A DNA stretch of 64,000 nt from an uncultured Barnesiella sp. (GTDB lineage: Bacteria; Bacteroidota; Bacteroidia; Bacteroidales; Barnesiellaceae_A): NCBI GenBank assembly GCA_944321085.1, contig CALUJY010000013.1:1-64000 (forward strand), read 5' to 3'. The position numbers were made by a program, and so were the translations under genes. The notes beneath the pieces were generated by a model. It saw only the letters and a program-made list of their open reading frames with translations, made no database searches and had not been told where the DNA came from. Below, piece by piece: positions 18,810 to 26,914 of the stretch. Each line of letters begins with the position of its first letter. Within the stretch, counting starts at the first letter, position 1.

Positions 18810-20513
18810 TTACTTGCGGTAGTCGGCCAACATGTCGGCTGTGAAGTTGCCGATGAATGAGGCGTGCTTCTCTACCTCGGCTTCGCCCATGTTGATGTAG
18901 GTGCGTGCCGAAGCGGCGAATTTCTCGTTGCGGGTGGTATCGAGCAACAGGAGGTGCCCCATGATGATGTTGCCTGCCATCTCGACCAAACGACGTGCGA
19001 GGAAGTCGAGCAGCTCGTTGTCTTTGGTGGCGAGTACGTGTTCTACGGCGGCAGCGTATTTCTCGCGCATAGCTTTCAGACGGTCGCGCAGTGGTTCGAG
19101 CTCGGGAAGTATCTCGGCTGTCTCGTATTCCATGATTTTGTTGAGGAATGTACCGGTGGTGACGTGGCGTATGGCGGCTACGACTTGCAGTTGTGTGGTG
19201 CCTTCGTAGATGGATGTGATGCGTGCGTCGCGGTAGATGCGTTCGCAAGCGTAGTCTTTCATAAATCCCGAGCCTCCGTGTATTTGTACACAGTCGTAGG
19301 CATTTTGGTTGCAGTATTCGCTCGACATGCCTTTGGCAAGGGGTGTAAAGGCGTCGGCGAGTTTCTGGTATGCTTTCATTTCGGCGCGTTCTTCGGGCAG
19401 GAGGGTGCGCTCTTTGGCGATGTCTTCCCATGTCTTGTACATGTCGACGAAGCGTGTGGTCTCGTAGAGCAGTGAGCGCGAAGCGTCCAGCTTGGCTTTC
19501 ATGTTGGATAGCATCTCGTAGACGGCGGGGAATTCTATGATGGCTTTGCCGAACTGGCGACGGTCTTTGGCATAGGCGAGGGCTTCGCGATATGCGGCTT
19601 CTGATACGCCTACCGATTGTGCGGCGATGCCGAGGCGGGCGCCGTTCATAAGTGCCATTACGTATTTGATAAGACCCATCTTGCGGCTGCCGCAGAGCTC
19701 GGCGCGTGCGTTTTTGAATACGAGCTCGCAGGTGGGCGAGCCTTTGATACCCATCTTGTTCTCGATGCGACGCACGGTTACGCCTCCGTTATTGCGGTCG
19801 TAGATGAACATGGAGAGGCCGCGGCCGTCTTTGGTGCCCTCTTCTGAGCGGGCGAGGACGAGTGCGATGTGGCCGTCGCCGTTGGTGATGAATCGTTTCA
19901 CGCCGTTGAGGTACCAGCATTGGTCGGACTCGCTGTATGTTGCTTTGAGCATGACGGCTTGCAGGTCGCTACCGGCATCGGGCTCGGTGAGGTCCATGGC
20001 CATTGTTTCGCCGGCGCATACGCGAGGCAGGTATTGGGCTTTTTGCTCTTCGCTGGCAAATTCGTAGATGGTCTCGGCGCAGTCTTGCAGACCCCAAATG
20101 TTGACGAATCCGGCATCGGCGCGGCTTACCATATCGGCAGCCATGATGTAGGGGACGAGCGAGAAGTTGAGGCCGTTGTAGCGGCGGGGGAGCGATATGC
20201 CCATGAGCCCGGCTTTGACGAGGGCGTCGAGGTTTTTCTGAGTGCCTTGTGCATATACTACATGCCCGTCGACAACGTGCGGACCTTCGTGGTCGACGTC
20301 TTCGGCATTGGGAGCTACTATTTCGCCTGCTATTTCGCCTGCTATTTCGAGTACTTTCTCGTAGCTGTCCATGGCATCTTCGTAATTGAAGGGCGCATAG
20401 TCGTACTTTTCGGCATCGGCAAAGTTGCGCTCTCTCATAGTCACCAGCTTCTGCATGAGCGGGTGGGTCAAGTGATGTTTCAGGTCACTGTTGTCTGTAT
20501 AGAAATTCGACAT
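18810..20513 (-). CDS. Acyl-CoA dehydrogenase family protein
   Basis: The 567-aa FAD enzyme has the acyl-CoA dehydrogenase core (MDLTEPDAGSDLQAV, KRFITNGDGHIALVLARS, YRDARITSIYEGTTQLQ) plus an extra C-terminal helical region typical of the longer, about 570-600 aa subgroup. It would oxidise an acyl-CoA and hand electrons to the ETF encoded directly upstream: etfB, etfA, then this gene, with 28- and 41-bp gaps. The Glu of IYEGT is at the position of the catalytic base in many family members. The substrate cannot be told from sequence. A 12-bp tandem duplication (20319-20350) adds a repeated GEIA near the N-terminus. Confidence 0.92.
   Translation of the reverse strand: MSNFYTDNSDLKHHLTHPLMQKLVTMRERNFADAEKYDYAPFNYEDAMDSYEKVLEIAGEIAGEIVAPNAEDVDHEGPHVVDGHVVYAQGTQKNLDALVKAGLMGISLPRRYNGLNFSLVPYIMAADMVSRADAGFVNIWGLQDCAETIYEFASEEQKAQYLPRVCAGETMAMDLTEPDAGSDLQAVMLKATYSESDQCWYLNGVKRFITNGDGHIALVLARSEEGTKDGRGLSMFIYDRNNGGVTVRRIENKMGIKGSPTCELVFKNARAELCGSRKMGLIKYVMALMNGARLGIAAQSVGVSEAAYREALAYAKDRRQFGKAIIEFPAVYEMLSNMKAKLDASRSLLYETTRFVDMYKTWEDIAKERTLLPEERAEMKAYQKLADAFTPLAKGMSSEYCNQNAYDCVQIHGGSGFMKDYACERIYRDARITSIYEGTTQLQVVAAIRHVTTGTFLNKIMEYETAEILPELEPLRDRLKAMREKYAAAVEHVLATKDNELLDFLARRLVEMAGNIIMGHLLLLDTTRNEKFAASARTYINMGEAEVEKHASFIGNFTADMLADYRK
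20319..20350. repeat. 12-bp tandem repeat inside the acyl-CoA dehydrogenase gene
   Basis: The unit TATTTCGCCTGC occurs twice, followed by an 8-nt partial copy. It encodes the repeated GEIAGEIAGEI. It is in frame, so copy changes would add or remove four residues. Confidence 0.8.
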
Positions 20514-20541
20514 AATTTCTTGGTTTTAACGGATGCTGTGG

Positions 20542-21561
20542 TTACTTGGAGTTCTTTTTATAGTATTTGATGAGTCGCGGCACAATCTCTTCGACATTTC
20601 CGGTGATGACGTAGTCGGCTATCTTGTTGATAGGAGCGTTGGGGTCGCTGTTGATGGAAATGATGATAGAGCTTTCCTGCATACCGGCGATGTGTTGTAT
20701 CTGCCCCGATATGCCGCACGCGATGTAGAGTTTGGGACGTACGGTGACGCCGGTTTGCCCTATCTGACGTTCGTGCTCGCAGTATCCGGCATCGACGGCG
20801 GCGCGGCTGGCGCCGACTTCTGCTCCTAATGTGGCAGCGAGGTCGTAGAGCATGGCGAATCCTTCGCGCGACCCCATTCCGTAACCTCCGGCAACGATGA
20901 TGGATGCGCCCTTGATGTTGGCTTTCGATTTTTCCATCTGGCGGTCGATGATGTCAACCACGAAGTCAGCATCGGTTACGTATTTCGATACGTCGAGTTT
21001 TACTACCTCGCCGGTGTATGCGGGGTCGAAAATCTCTTTTTTCATGACGCCTTCGCGAACGGTGGCCATTTGGGGTCGATGGTCGGGATTGACAATCGTG
21101 GCTACGATGTTTCCGCCGAAAGCGGGACGTATTTGATAGAGCAGGTTTTCGTATGTTTTCTCGGCTTTTTTGTCTTCGTGAGAGCCTATTTCGAGCGATG
21201 TGCAGTCGGCGGTGAGGCCGCTATGCAGCGTAGAGGATACGCGGGGGCCTAAGTCGCGGCCTATGCTCGACGCACCGAGCAGGCATATTTGCGGTTTTAT
21301 TTCTTTGAAAAGCCCTGTAACGATGGCGGTGTGTGGCAGCGAGGTGTAGGGATATAACCGCTTGTCGTCGGCTATATATACGGTGTCGGCTCCGTAGGGG
21401 AATATTTGTTTTTCCACGCCGTCGAGTTGGCTGCCTATGACGAGGGCTTCGAGCTTGCAGTTGAGGCGGGTAGCCAGCGCACGACCTTTGGTGAGCAATT
21501 CGAGGCTGACATCGGCGATGATGCCGTCTTCTATTTCGCAATATACAATGAGGTTATTCAT
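20542..21561 (-). CDS. etfA: Electron transfer flavoprotein subunit alpha
   Basis: The 339-aa protein has an N-terminal nucleotide-binding-like domain and the conserved C-terminal FAD domain (GGYGMGSREGF, VGASRAAVDAGY, GISGQIQHIAGM, INSDPNAPI). With EtfB it forms the soluble heterodimer that takes electrons from the acyl-CoA dehydrogenase encoded next. The ETF:quinone oxidoreductase or other acceptor is not in the window. Confidence 0.95.
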   Translation of the reverse strand: MNNLIVYCEIEDGIIADVSLELLTKGRALATRLNCKLEALVIGSQLDGVEKQIFPYGADTVYIADDKRLYPYTSLPHTAIVTGLFKEIKPQICLLGASSIGRDLGPRVSSTLHSGLTADCTSLEIGSHEDKKAEKTYENLLYQIRPAFGGNIVATIVNPDHRPQMATVREGVMKKEIFDPAYTGEVVKLDVSKYVTDADFVVDIIDRQMEKSKANIKGASIIVAGGYGMGSREGFAMLYDLAATLGAEVGASRAAVDAGYCEHERQIGQTGVTVRPKLYIACGISGQIQHIAGMQESSIIISINSDPNAPINKIADYVITGNVEEIVPRLIKYYKKNSK

Positions 21562-21602
21562 CTTTTTCTTGTTTACATGGTTTTGAATATCGCTTTCATC
21601 GC

Positions 21603-22469
21603 TTATCCGATGGTGTGGTTGGCGATGAGTTCTTTCATCAGCTCGTCTATTTCGGCCTCGGTGCCGTCGAGCTGTTTGCTCTCTTTGGCCTGGAATACGA
21701 CGTTCTCAACGGCTTTTACTTTGGTGGGTGAGCCGGCGAGGCCTACTTGGTTGAGGTCGGCATCGACGTCGGTGACGCTCCATTCTTGTATGTTGAGGTA
21801 GGGGCGTGCTTCGTAGAGTGCGGTGTCGGAGAGTTGTGCTTTTTCGCTCGGCGACTTGGCGTATTTGTATTGCTGTATGCGGCGGGCGTTGCGCGGGCGG
21901 CATTCGTCGGCGCTGCCGTTGACTGTGATGACGAGGGGAAGGGGGCATACGACGGTCTCGACGCCGCGTTCCAAACGTCGCTTGATGGTGGCTTTACCGT
22001 CGGTAACGGAGACGATTTTCTCGGCATAGGTTACTTGGGGTATGCCTAATTTCTCGGCGATTTGGGGCCCGACTTGTGCGGTGTCGCCGTCGATGGCTTG
22101 GCGACCGCCGATGATGAGGTCGTAGTCGCCTATTTTGCGGATGGCGCATGAGAGTGCGTAGGAGGTGGCAAGCGTGTCGGCACCGGCGAATGCGCGGTCG
22201 GTGAGGACGATGCCTCCGTCGGCTCCGCGGAACATGCCTTCACGGATGATTTCGGCGGCTCGCGGGGGGCCCATGGTGAGGAGGGTTACTGTTGAGCCGG
22301 GGTGCTCTTCTTTGAGTTGGAGGGCTTGCTCTAATGCGTTTAAGTCTTCGGGATTAAAGATGGCGGGCAGGGCGGCACGGTTGATGGTGCCGTCTTCTTT
22401 CATCGCGTCTTTTCCCACATTGCGGGTGTCGGGCACTTGTTTTGCCAGAACAACGATTTTCAAGCTCAT
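21603..22469 (-). CDS. etfB: Electron transfer flavoprotein subunit beta
   Basis: From the ATG at 22469 the protein is 288 aa and starts MSLKIVVLAKQVPDT, the normal EtfB start. The frame extends 16 codons upstream, but that part is not family-like. Conserved parts are the AMP-binding region and GRQAIDGDTAQVGPQIAE, the segment that contacts partner dehydrogenases. It is the first gene of the etfB-etfA-acyl-CoA dehydrogenase operon and is preceded by the promoter at 22525-22555. Confidence 0.95.
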   Translation of the reverse strand: MSLKIVVLAKQVPDTRNVGKDAMKEDGTINRAALPAIFNPEDLNALEQALQLKEEHPGSTVTLLTMGPPRAAEIIREGMFRGADGGIVLTDRAFAGADTLATSYALSCAIRKIGDYDLIIGGRQAIDGDTAQVGPQIAEKLGIPQVTYAEKIVSVTDGKATIKRRLERGVETVVCPLPLVITVNGSADECRPRNARRIQQYKYAKSPSEKAQLSDTALYEARPYLNIQEWSVTDVDADLNQVGLAGSPTKVKAVENVVFQAKESKQLDGTEAEIDELMKELIANHTIG

Positions 22470-22524
22470 GATTTTGTTATTGAATATTAGATTAAAATCT
22501 TGTTTTTGTTTTCTCAATAGGCTA

Positions 22525-22555
22525 CAAAGTTACGAAAATGATTGATAAACACAAT
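22525..22555 (-). promoter_or_regulatory. Promoter of the etf operon
   Basis: The minus strand carries a TAACTTTG -7 box (22525-22532) and an ATTG -33 element (22552-22555) with 19 bp between. The leader to etfB is about 50 nt. The remaining DNA to 22744 holds no gene that I can support. Confidence 0.65.
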
Positions 22556-22744
22556 CGTTATGGGGCAAAAAGGGGGCTTTCTTTGTGTTTTGCCATTTGT
22601 ATTTACGTTTTTTTGCATGTCGCGGCAGAGGGCGTTGCGAAAAGGCCTGATAGCCCGGGGCGTGTGTGCTGCCGGATGAGTCGGCATGTGTTTGGTTGCT
22701 TGCCGGTGGCCTTGTCGGATTTTGATAGCGGCGACCGTTTGCGG

Positions 22745-22788
22745 GCTTGCAGCCGATGACGGAGTGCCGGTCGGTTGCGGCTGCAAGC
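22745..22788 (-). terminator. Hairpin downstream of the AAA+ gene
   Basis: An 11-bp perfect stem (22745-22755 with 22778-22788) starts 17 nt past the AAA+ stop at 22805. No clear U-tract follows. Confidence 0.55.
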
Positions 22789-22804
22789 TGCTGCGGCTTG
22801 TGGC

Positions 22805-25405
22805 TCAGGCGCGGAACCCGATGCTGTACGGGATGGAGCGGGAGCTGGCAATTTTTAGCGAAGGTCGTATCGTGTCGATGTCGATGGCCTCGATGGTGCG
22901 GTAGTAGGTGAGGTCGTCGGATCGCTCTTCCCGCAAGGTGCGTTGTGCTACGGCAGGCAGGATGTACGAGGTGATGAGCTGTTCCATCCAACGGGCGTTG
23001 CTGAAATAGCGGTCGTGCCCGGCCAGTGTCTCGGTCACGATTTGGTACAAAGCATCGGCGGCTTCGTCTGTAATGCGGCATCCTCTTTTTTGTATGAATT
23101 GATACCCTATTTGCATCAGTTCGTCGGCTGTGTAGTCGTCGAATCGGACGATGTGGGGGAAGCGGCCTCGCAGACCGATGTTGGCGCTTATCATGCGTTC
23201 CATCTCCTCTTCGTAGCCGGCGAGGATGACGACCATGTCGCTGTCGGCAGTGGCGAGAGCCGTGAGGAGCGACTCTATGACGCGGTATCCGAAGTCCTTG
23301 CGGTCTTGCGTGGTGTCGCACAGCGTGTAGGCTTCGTCTATGAAGAGCACGTTGCCGCGTGCTTGTTGTAGCAGTTCTTGCATGTTGCGTTCGGTTTCGC
23401 CGATGTAACGTCCTACGAGGCGGCTCCGTTCGGCTACGATGACGTCGCCTTTCGAGAGCAATCCCAATGCGCGGAAGATGCGGCCTGTCATTTTTGCAAC
23501 GGTCGTTTTACCGGTGCCGGGATTTCCGGTGAAAATCATGTGCGGGCTTGTAACGGGCATGTTTTTGGCTCCCAACCGACGGCATTTTTGTTCCCATTGG
23601 ATGTGTCGCGTGATGCCCTCGATGGTCTCTTTCATGCCGTGTAGTCCGGTCATTTGTTGCAGCTCGGCGAGGCACCGGGTTAAGGAGTCGCTGCGGCGGA
23701 GCTTTTGGATGTCGACGTCATCGGCTGTGAGGGTGGTGGCGGTTTCGGGGTGTGTTTTTATGTCGGCGAGGGGCATGTTTTGCAGTTTTTGGTGCAACGC
23801 TTGTTCGAGTTCGCCGGCGTATTTTTGTAACTCGTCGATGGAGAAGTCGGGTAGAGTGCCGTTGGCTTGGCTCTCGGAGAGGTAGGTGTAGAGTTTGGTG
23901 AGGGCGCTGTCGCCGAGCCGGATGCTACCCCGCCTTTTCAGAAGCCGGACGATGGTGTATAGTATATCGTCGATGCTGTTGGCTTCGACATCGAATCTGT
24001 ATTCGGGGGTGAAGTAAAGTTCTATATCGGGATATAATTCGAAGAACCGTTTTGTTTCGGCATGAGTGCCCGACAAAACTATTTGTTCCCCTTTGCGGAG
24101 GTATTGCCGCATTTTTTCGACGATGCCTCCGCCCGATGCTCCGAATGTGGCGGACAGGTTCCTTATTATGTATGTGTTGTTTTCTCCCTCTAAAAAGGCG
24201 AACGGCTTGCTGTTTTCGCGCCATGAGTCGTCGCTGTTGCCGACGTTGGGGATGGCGAGGTCGATTTCTTTGTTAACACCCCGAATGTTGCCGGCGAGGA
24301 TGGCAATGGTGTTGGCGCATTTCGTGCGGGTGTAGTTGTCGTCTGTTACAACAATGTTGGAGGCTTGTGTGGTGTAGTCGGCAATGTTGTTCTCTTTGAG
24401 CTCTTTATAGAGCATCTTTTTGTAGTAGAGTGCAAAAACGCGTTTGCGTATGGCCGTTAGCCCCGGGTAGAGATTGAGCCAATGAAAAGATGCTTTTTCT
24501 TGGTTCTCGATTTGTGCAATAGCGCGGAGTATTTTTTCGTCGGGAGTGTCGTCGGTCGGGAGCTGAGGGCTGCCTGCCAACGAGAGAGGCGCGGCGGTGA
24601 TATAGGTGCCGTTTTGCGAGAAAATGAGGGTGTAGCGACCGTTGCCAGACCAAAATATATCGGGCTTGAAATCGAATGTTTGTGTGTGCCCTTTGGGAGA
24701 GAGTTGCAGATAGCAGTCGGTGGTTCCTATGCGGCGGTAGTTGGAGTCGATGCAGATGATGTGATGGCGGCTGTATGCTTTGTAGTCGGCATTGAAGGTG
24801 AGTTCGACGGTGATATTGCGGCAACTCCCTACGAGACGGTCGCATGTTGTGGCGGTGTGTGCCGTGACGGAGGGCGTTGTGGCGTCGGAGAGGGGCGAAA
24901 GGATGTGAAAAGGGTATATCGTGTGGTTGCCGCAGCAGGTCATGCCGGTGTGTGCGGTATCGTTTATGCCGCTTATGACAAGCAGATAATTGCCGGCGGG
25001 GAGAATGCTTTTTTTGCGGTTGAACTGCGACTCGAAGAGGTCGTTGAGTTTTGCGCGGCATGTGACGACTGCTTTGCTGCAACCGGCTTTGAATATGGAT
25101 ATGAACATGGGCTCGGATGCAAAGGTGTTGTCTTCGGTATGGAACCAGATGGTGATGGGATTGCCGTCGCAGTCCTCGTAATAGGGCGGCTCGTAATTGC
25201 CGCTCTCGTTGATGACGAGGTATTCGCGGCTTGTCTTTATGGTAAGGAAGGTAATTCCGTGCCGCGTGTTATCGACGTGGGGTACATGATATGTGGCACC
25301 GTCGTAGATAAGGGTATCGCCATCGGTCTTGGCGGTTGCGGTGCAGCGGTTGCAGGTGGTATCGTTGGTGGCGGAATATATTTTTTTATTTGTATTTTTA
25401 CTCAT
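22805..25405 (-). CDS. CbbX/SpoVK-like AAA+ ATPase with novel N-terminal half
   Basis: The protein is 866 aa with no signal peptide, so it is probably cytoplasmic. The C-terminal third is a CbbX-like AAA+ module: Walker A GNPGTGKT (627-634), Walker B VLFIDEA (686-692), sensor-1 ILAGYEEE (about 727) and arginine finger GLRGRFP (744-750). Residues about 355-515 resemble the fold of a second AAA domain that has lost its Walker motifs. The first 290 residues contain two beta-rich segments (about 45-170 and 190-280), each closing with a GxY-hydrophobic strand, and many cysteines, including an early CNRC. I do not recognise these. CbbX-type ATPases remodel partner proteins, but no partner gene adjoins. 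The gene has its own promoter and a long leader. Confidence 0.8.
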   Translation of the reverse strand: MSKNTNKKIYSATNDTTCNRCTATAKTDGDTLIYDGATYHVPHVDNTRHGITFLTIKTSREYLVINESGNYEPPYYEDCDGNPITIWFHTEDNTFASEPMFISIFKAGCSKAVVTCRAKLNDLFESQFNRKKSILPAGNYLLVISGINDTAHTGMTCCGNHTIYPFHILSPLSDATTPSVTAHTATTCDRLVGSCRNITVELTFNADYKAYSRHHIICIDSNYRRIGTTDCYLQLSPKGHTQTFDFKPDIFWSGNGRYTLIFSQNGTYITAAPLSLAGSPQLPTDDTPDEKILRAIAQIENQEKASFHWLNLYPGLTAIRKRVFALYYKKMLYKELKENNIADYTTQASNIVVTDDNYTRTKCANTIAILAGNIRGVNKEIDLAIPNVGNSDDSWRENSKPFAFLEGENNTYIIRNLSATFGASGGGIVEKMRQYLRKGEQIVLSGTHAETKRFFELYPDIELYFTPEYRFDVEANSIDDILYTIVRLLKRRGSIRLGDSALTKLYTYLSESQANGTLPDFSIDELQKYAGELEQALHQKLQNMPLADIKTHPETATTLTADDVDIQKLRRSDSLTRCLAELQQMTGLHGMKETIEGITRHIQWEQKCRRLGAKNMPVTSPHMIFTGNPGTGKTTVAKMTGRIFRALGLLSKGDVIVAERSRLVGRYIGETERNMQELLQQARGNVLFIDEAYTLCDTTQDRKDFGYRVIESLLTALATADSDMVVILAGYEEEMERMISANIGLRGRFPHIVRFDDYTADELMQIGYQFIQKRGCRITDEAADALYQIVTETLAGHDRYFSNARWMEQLITSYILPAVAQRTLREERSDDLTYYRTIEAIDIDTIRPSLKIASSRSIPYSIGFRA

Positions 25406-25845
25406 AGCAATATTGTTTTTAGGGGTGAATAAAATATGGGCTGCAACGCCATAGAGGTTGTGTCGCAGTCCGGTCAGGATTTGCTTTGCATAGGCAAAGC
25501 GCAGTTGTTGCGCAGCTGTGGAGGAATATTTCTATTCTTCACGGCAACGCTTGCGATGTGTAATTCGGAAAGGGACAAGAGGATATAATAATCCCTCCCG
25601 TCACCGAAAGGATGTGACGATATGCTTTCTCAGAATGTCAAAGAACGCAACTATGAGCACATAGCAACCCTTGGCGGGTTATTGCCAAATGCTTTTAGTC
25701 GGTTCTTTACGCATTGTAAATGTGAGAAAATCATTGTCATTTCTTTTTCTGAAAAATGCTATGAGTAATTTTATTCCGTCGGACAGCTCCGTTTTCGCCT
25801 TTTGCCACGTGTCATGTTTATATGGCGAAAGCTCACGGCCTGAGC
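25406..25845 (-). ncRNA. Structured leader or candidate small RNA upstream of the AAA+ gene
   Basis: This 440-nt transcribed stretch is predicted from the promoter at 25852-25883. It holds several local hairpins: GCTTTGC/GCAAAGC around 25484-25501, GCGCA/TGCGC near 25500-25515, CGTCAC/GTGACG at about 25599-25619, AACCC/GGGTT near 25667-25681 and TTTCGCC/GGCGAAA around 25795-25830. It also contains an 11-codon mini-ORF (MRKEPTKSIWQ). No known riboswitch core was recognised. It could be a regulatory leader or a separate RNA. Confidence 0.3.
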
Positions 25846-25851
25846 GGACTG

Positions 25852-25883
25852 CAAATATGAGGATAAATCGGCGATATTGCAAA
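25852..25883 (-). promoter_or_regulatory. Promoter upstream of the AAA+ leader
   Basis: A perfect TTTG -33 element (25880-25883) lies 20 bp from CATATTTG (25852-25859), one base off the -7 consensus. Transcription would start near 25845, well ahead of the AAA+ start codon at 25405. Confidence 0.5.
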
Positions 25884-26147
25884 TTTTTTCGGGAAAAATT
25901 GGTGCTCTTTCTTCGAAGAGGATGAAAACAGATGTTTCTGCAATGCTCTTATCCCTGAGTTTATCGGATTTCTTTGGTGGTACGTGGCGATAATAAATGT
26001 ATCCCTTCGGAATGTTGCGGTCGTTTGCAGTTTCTGCCGATATATTGCCAATACTTTGCTGGTGTTTCATTCCGAATTTTGTCGCCTAAGCAGCTCTTTG
26101 TGTCGGTGGTGTCAGGTATCCCGTATTAGGGCCGAGAGGGCTTTTAT

Positions 26148-26185
26148 GAAAAAGAAAAAGCAAGACTCGCGATAGAGCCTTGCTT
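26148..26185 (-). terminator. Intrinsic terminator of the tRNA-Arg cluster
   Basis: On the minus strand AAGCAAG and CTC pair with GAG and CTTGCTT around TATCGC, followed by a T-rich run. It begins 6 nt after the CCA end of the last tRNA. The DNA from 25884 to here shows no gene. Confidence 0.8.
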
Positions 26186-26190
26186 CGTAG

Positions 26191-26267
26191 TGGTGACTCC
26201 GACAGGATTCAAACCTGTAACCTTCTGATCCGTAGTCAGATGCTCTATTCAGTTAAGCTACGGAGCC
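26191..26267 (-). tRNA. tRNA-Arg (anticodon ACG), CCA encoded
   Basis: The 77-nt gene includes an encoded 3' CCA. The acceptor stem is GGCTCCG with CGGAGTC. The anticodon stem-loop TCTGA-CTACGGA-TCAGA gives ACG. The T-arm TTTGAATC is normal. The ACG anticodon reads CGU, and after adenosine-to-inosine editing also CGC and CGA. It is last in the three-gene array as transcribed. Confidence 0.96.
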
Positions 26268-26289
26268 AACATTTACCCCATTATTATTG

Positions 26290-26363
26290 TGATCCCGACA
26301 GGATTCAAACCTGTAACCTTCTGATCCGTAGTCAGATGCTCTATTCAGTTAAGCTACGGGACC
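26290..26363 (-). tRNA. tRNA-Arg (anticodon ACG), acceptor-stem variant
   Basis: The 74-nt gene is identical to its neighbours except in the acceptor stem (GGTCCCG with CGGGATC), where pairs 3-70 and 4-69 have both switched in a compensatory way. No CCA is encoded (CAA follows), so the end must be added by the CCA enzyme. Confidence 0.95.
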
Positions 26364-26372
26364 CTTGCAGTG

Positions 26373-26446
26373 TGACTCCGACAGGATTCAAACCTGTAAC
26401 CTTCTGATCCGTAGTCAGATGCTCTATTCAGTTAAGCTACGGAGCC
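26373..26446 (-). tRNA. tRNA-Arg (anticodon ACG)
   Basis: The body is identical to the 26191-26267 gene but without an encoded CCA (CAC follows). It is the first of the three as transcribed. The minus-strand -7 box TACCTTTG (26458-26465) is 11 nt upstream. Confidence 0.95.
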
Positions 26447-26457
26447 AAATGCGGATG

Positions 26458-26465
26458 CAAAGGTA
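26458..26465 (-). promoter_or_regulatory. -7 box for the tRNA-Arg array
   Basis: TACCTTTG on the minus strand, 11 nt before the first tRNA. No convincing -33 element was seen. The 450 bp beyond it (26466-26914) hold no gene that I can support. Confidence 0.5.
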
Positions 26466-26914
26466 CAATTATTTTTTTAAGTTGTATATATTCGAGGCAA
26501 AAAAATCTTCCCATTTTTATTCCCGAGTTTTATCGGGTTGGCGTAACGAGTTGTGTAATAGCATTTTTTTGTCGATTTGTTGCGGCGTGGAGGCAATGAT
26601 GTGGCAGTCGTGGCGATTTCATTGCTCAGCGGTATAATGCTGCCCCCCAAAAAAATTCTATAAAGAAAAGATAGCTTCGCTAAGAGTAAAAATGAATATG
26701 GAAGTTCATGCTTTTGTTATGAATAAATTCCTAAAAGAAAACCGCCTTATTCTTATAAATAGCATGTTGATATAGAGGCAAATGTTATAGTCTTAGTAAG
26801 GGATATTGCTACTATACCGGTACTTTTTAGAATTTAATGTTTATGTTTCCCTATTGCAGCCGGAGGTTTTTGTGCTCCGACAAGAGTTTGCTAATGGGAG
26901 TCGCGGATATCAGG

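Noticed and set aside
25679..25882. A 67-codon frame in the AAA+ leader
   Set aside because: Its start codon lies within the predicted -33 element, so it would not be on the transcript. Only the inner 11-codon mini-ORF could be translated.
26191..26446. Three evenly spaced near-identical repeats, possible CRISPR
   Set aside because: Each unit folds as a complete tRNA-Arg with anticodon ACG. The spacers are only 9-22 nt and no cas genes are near.
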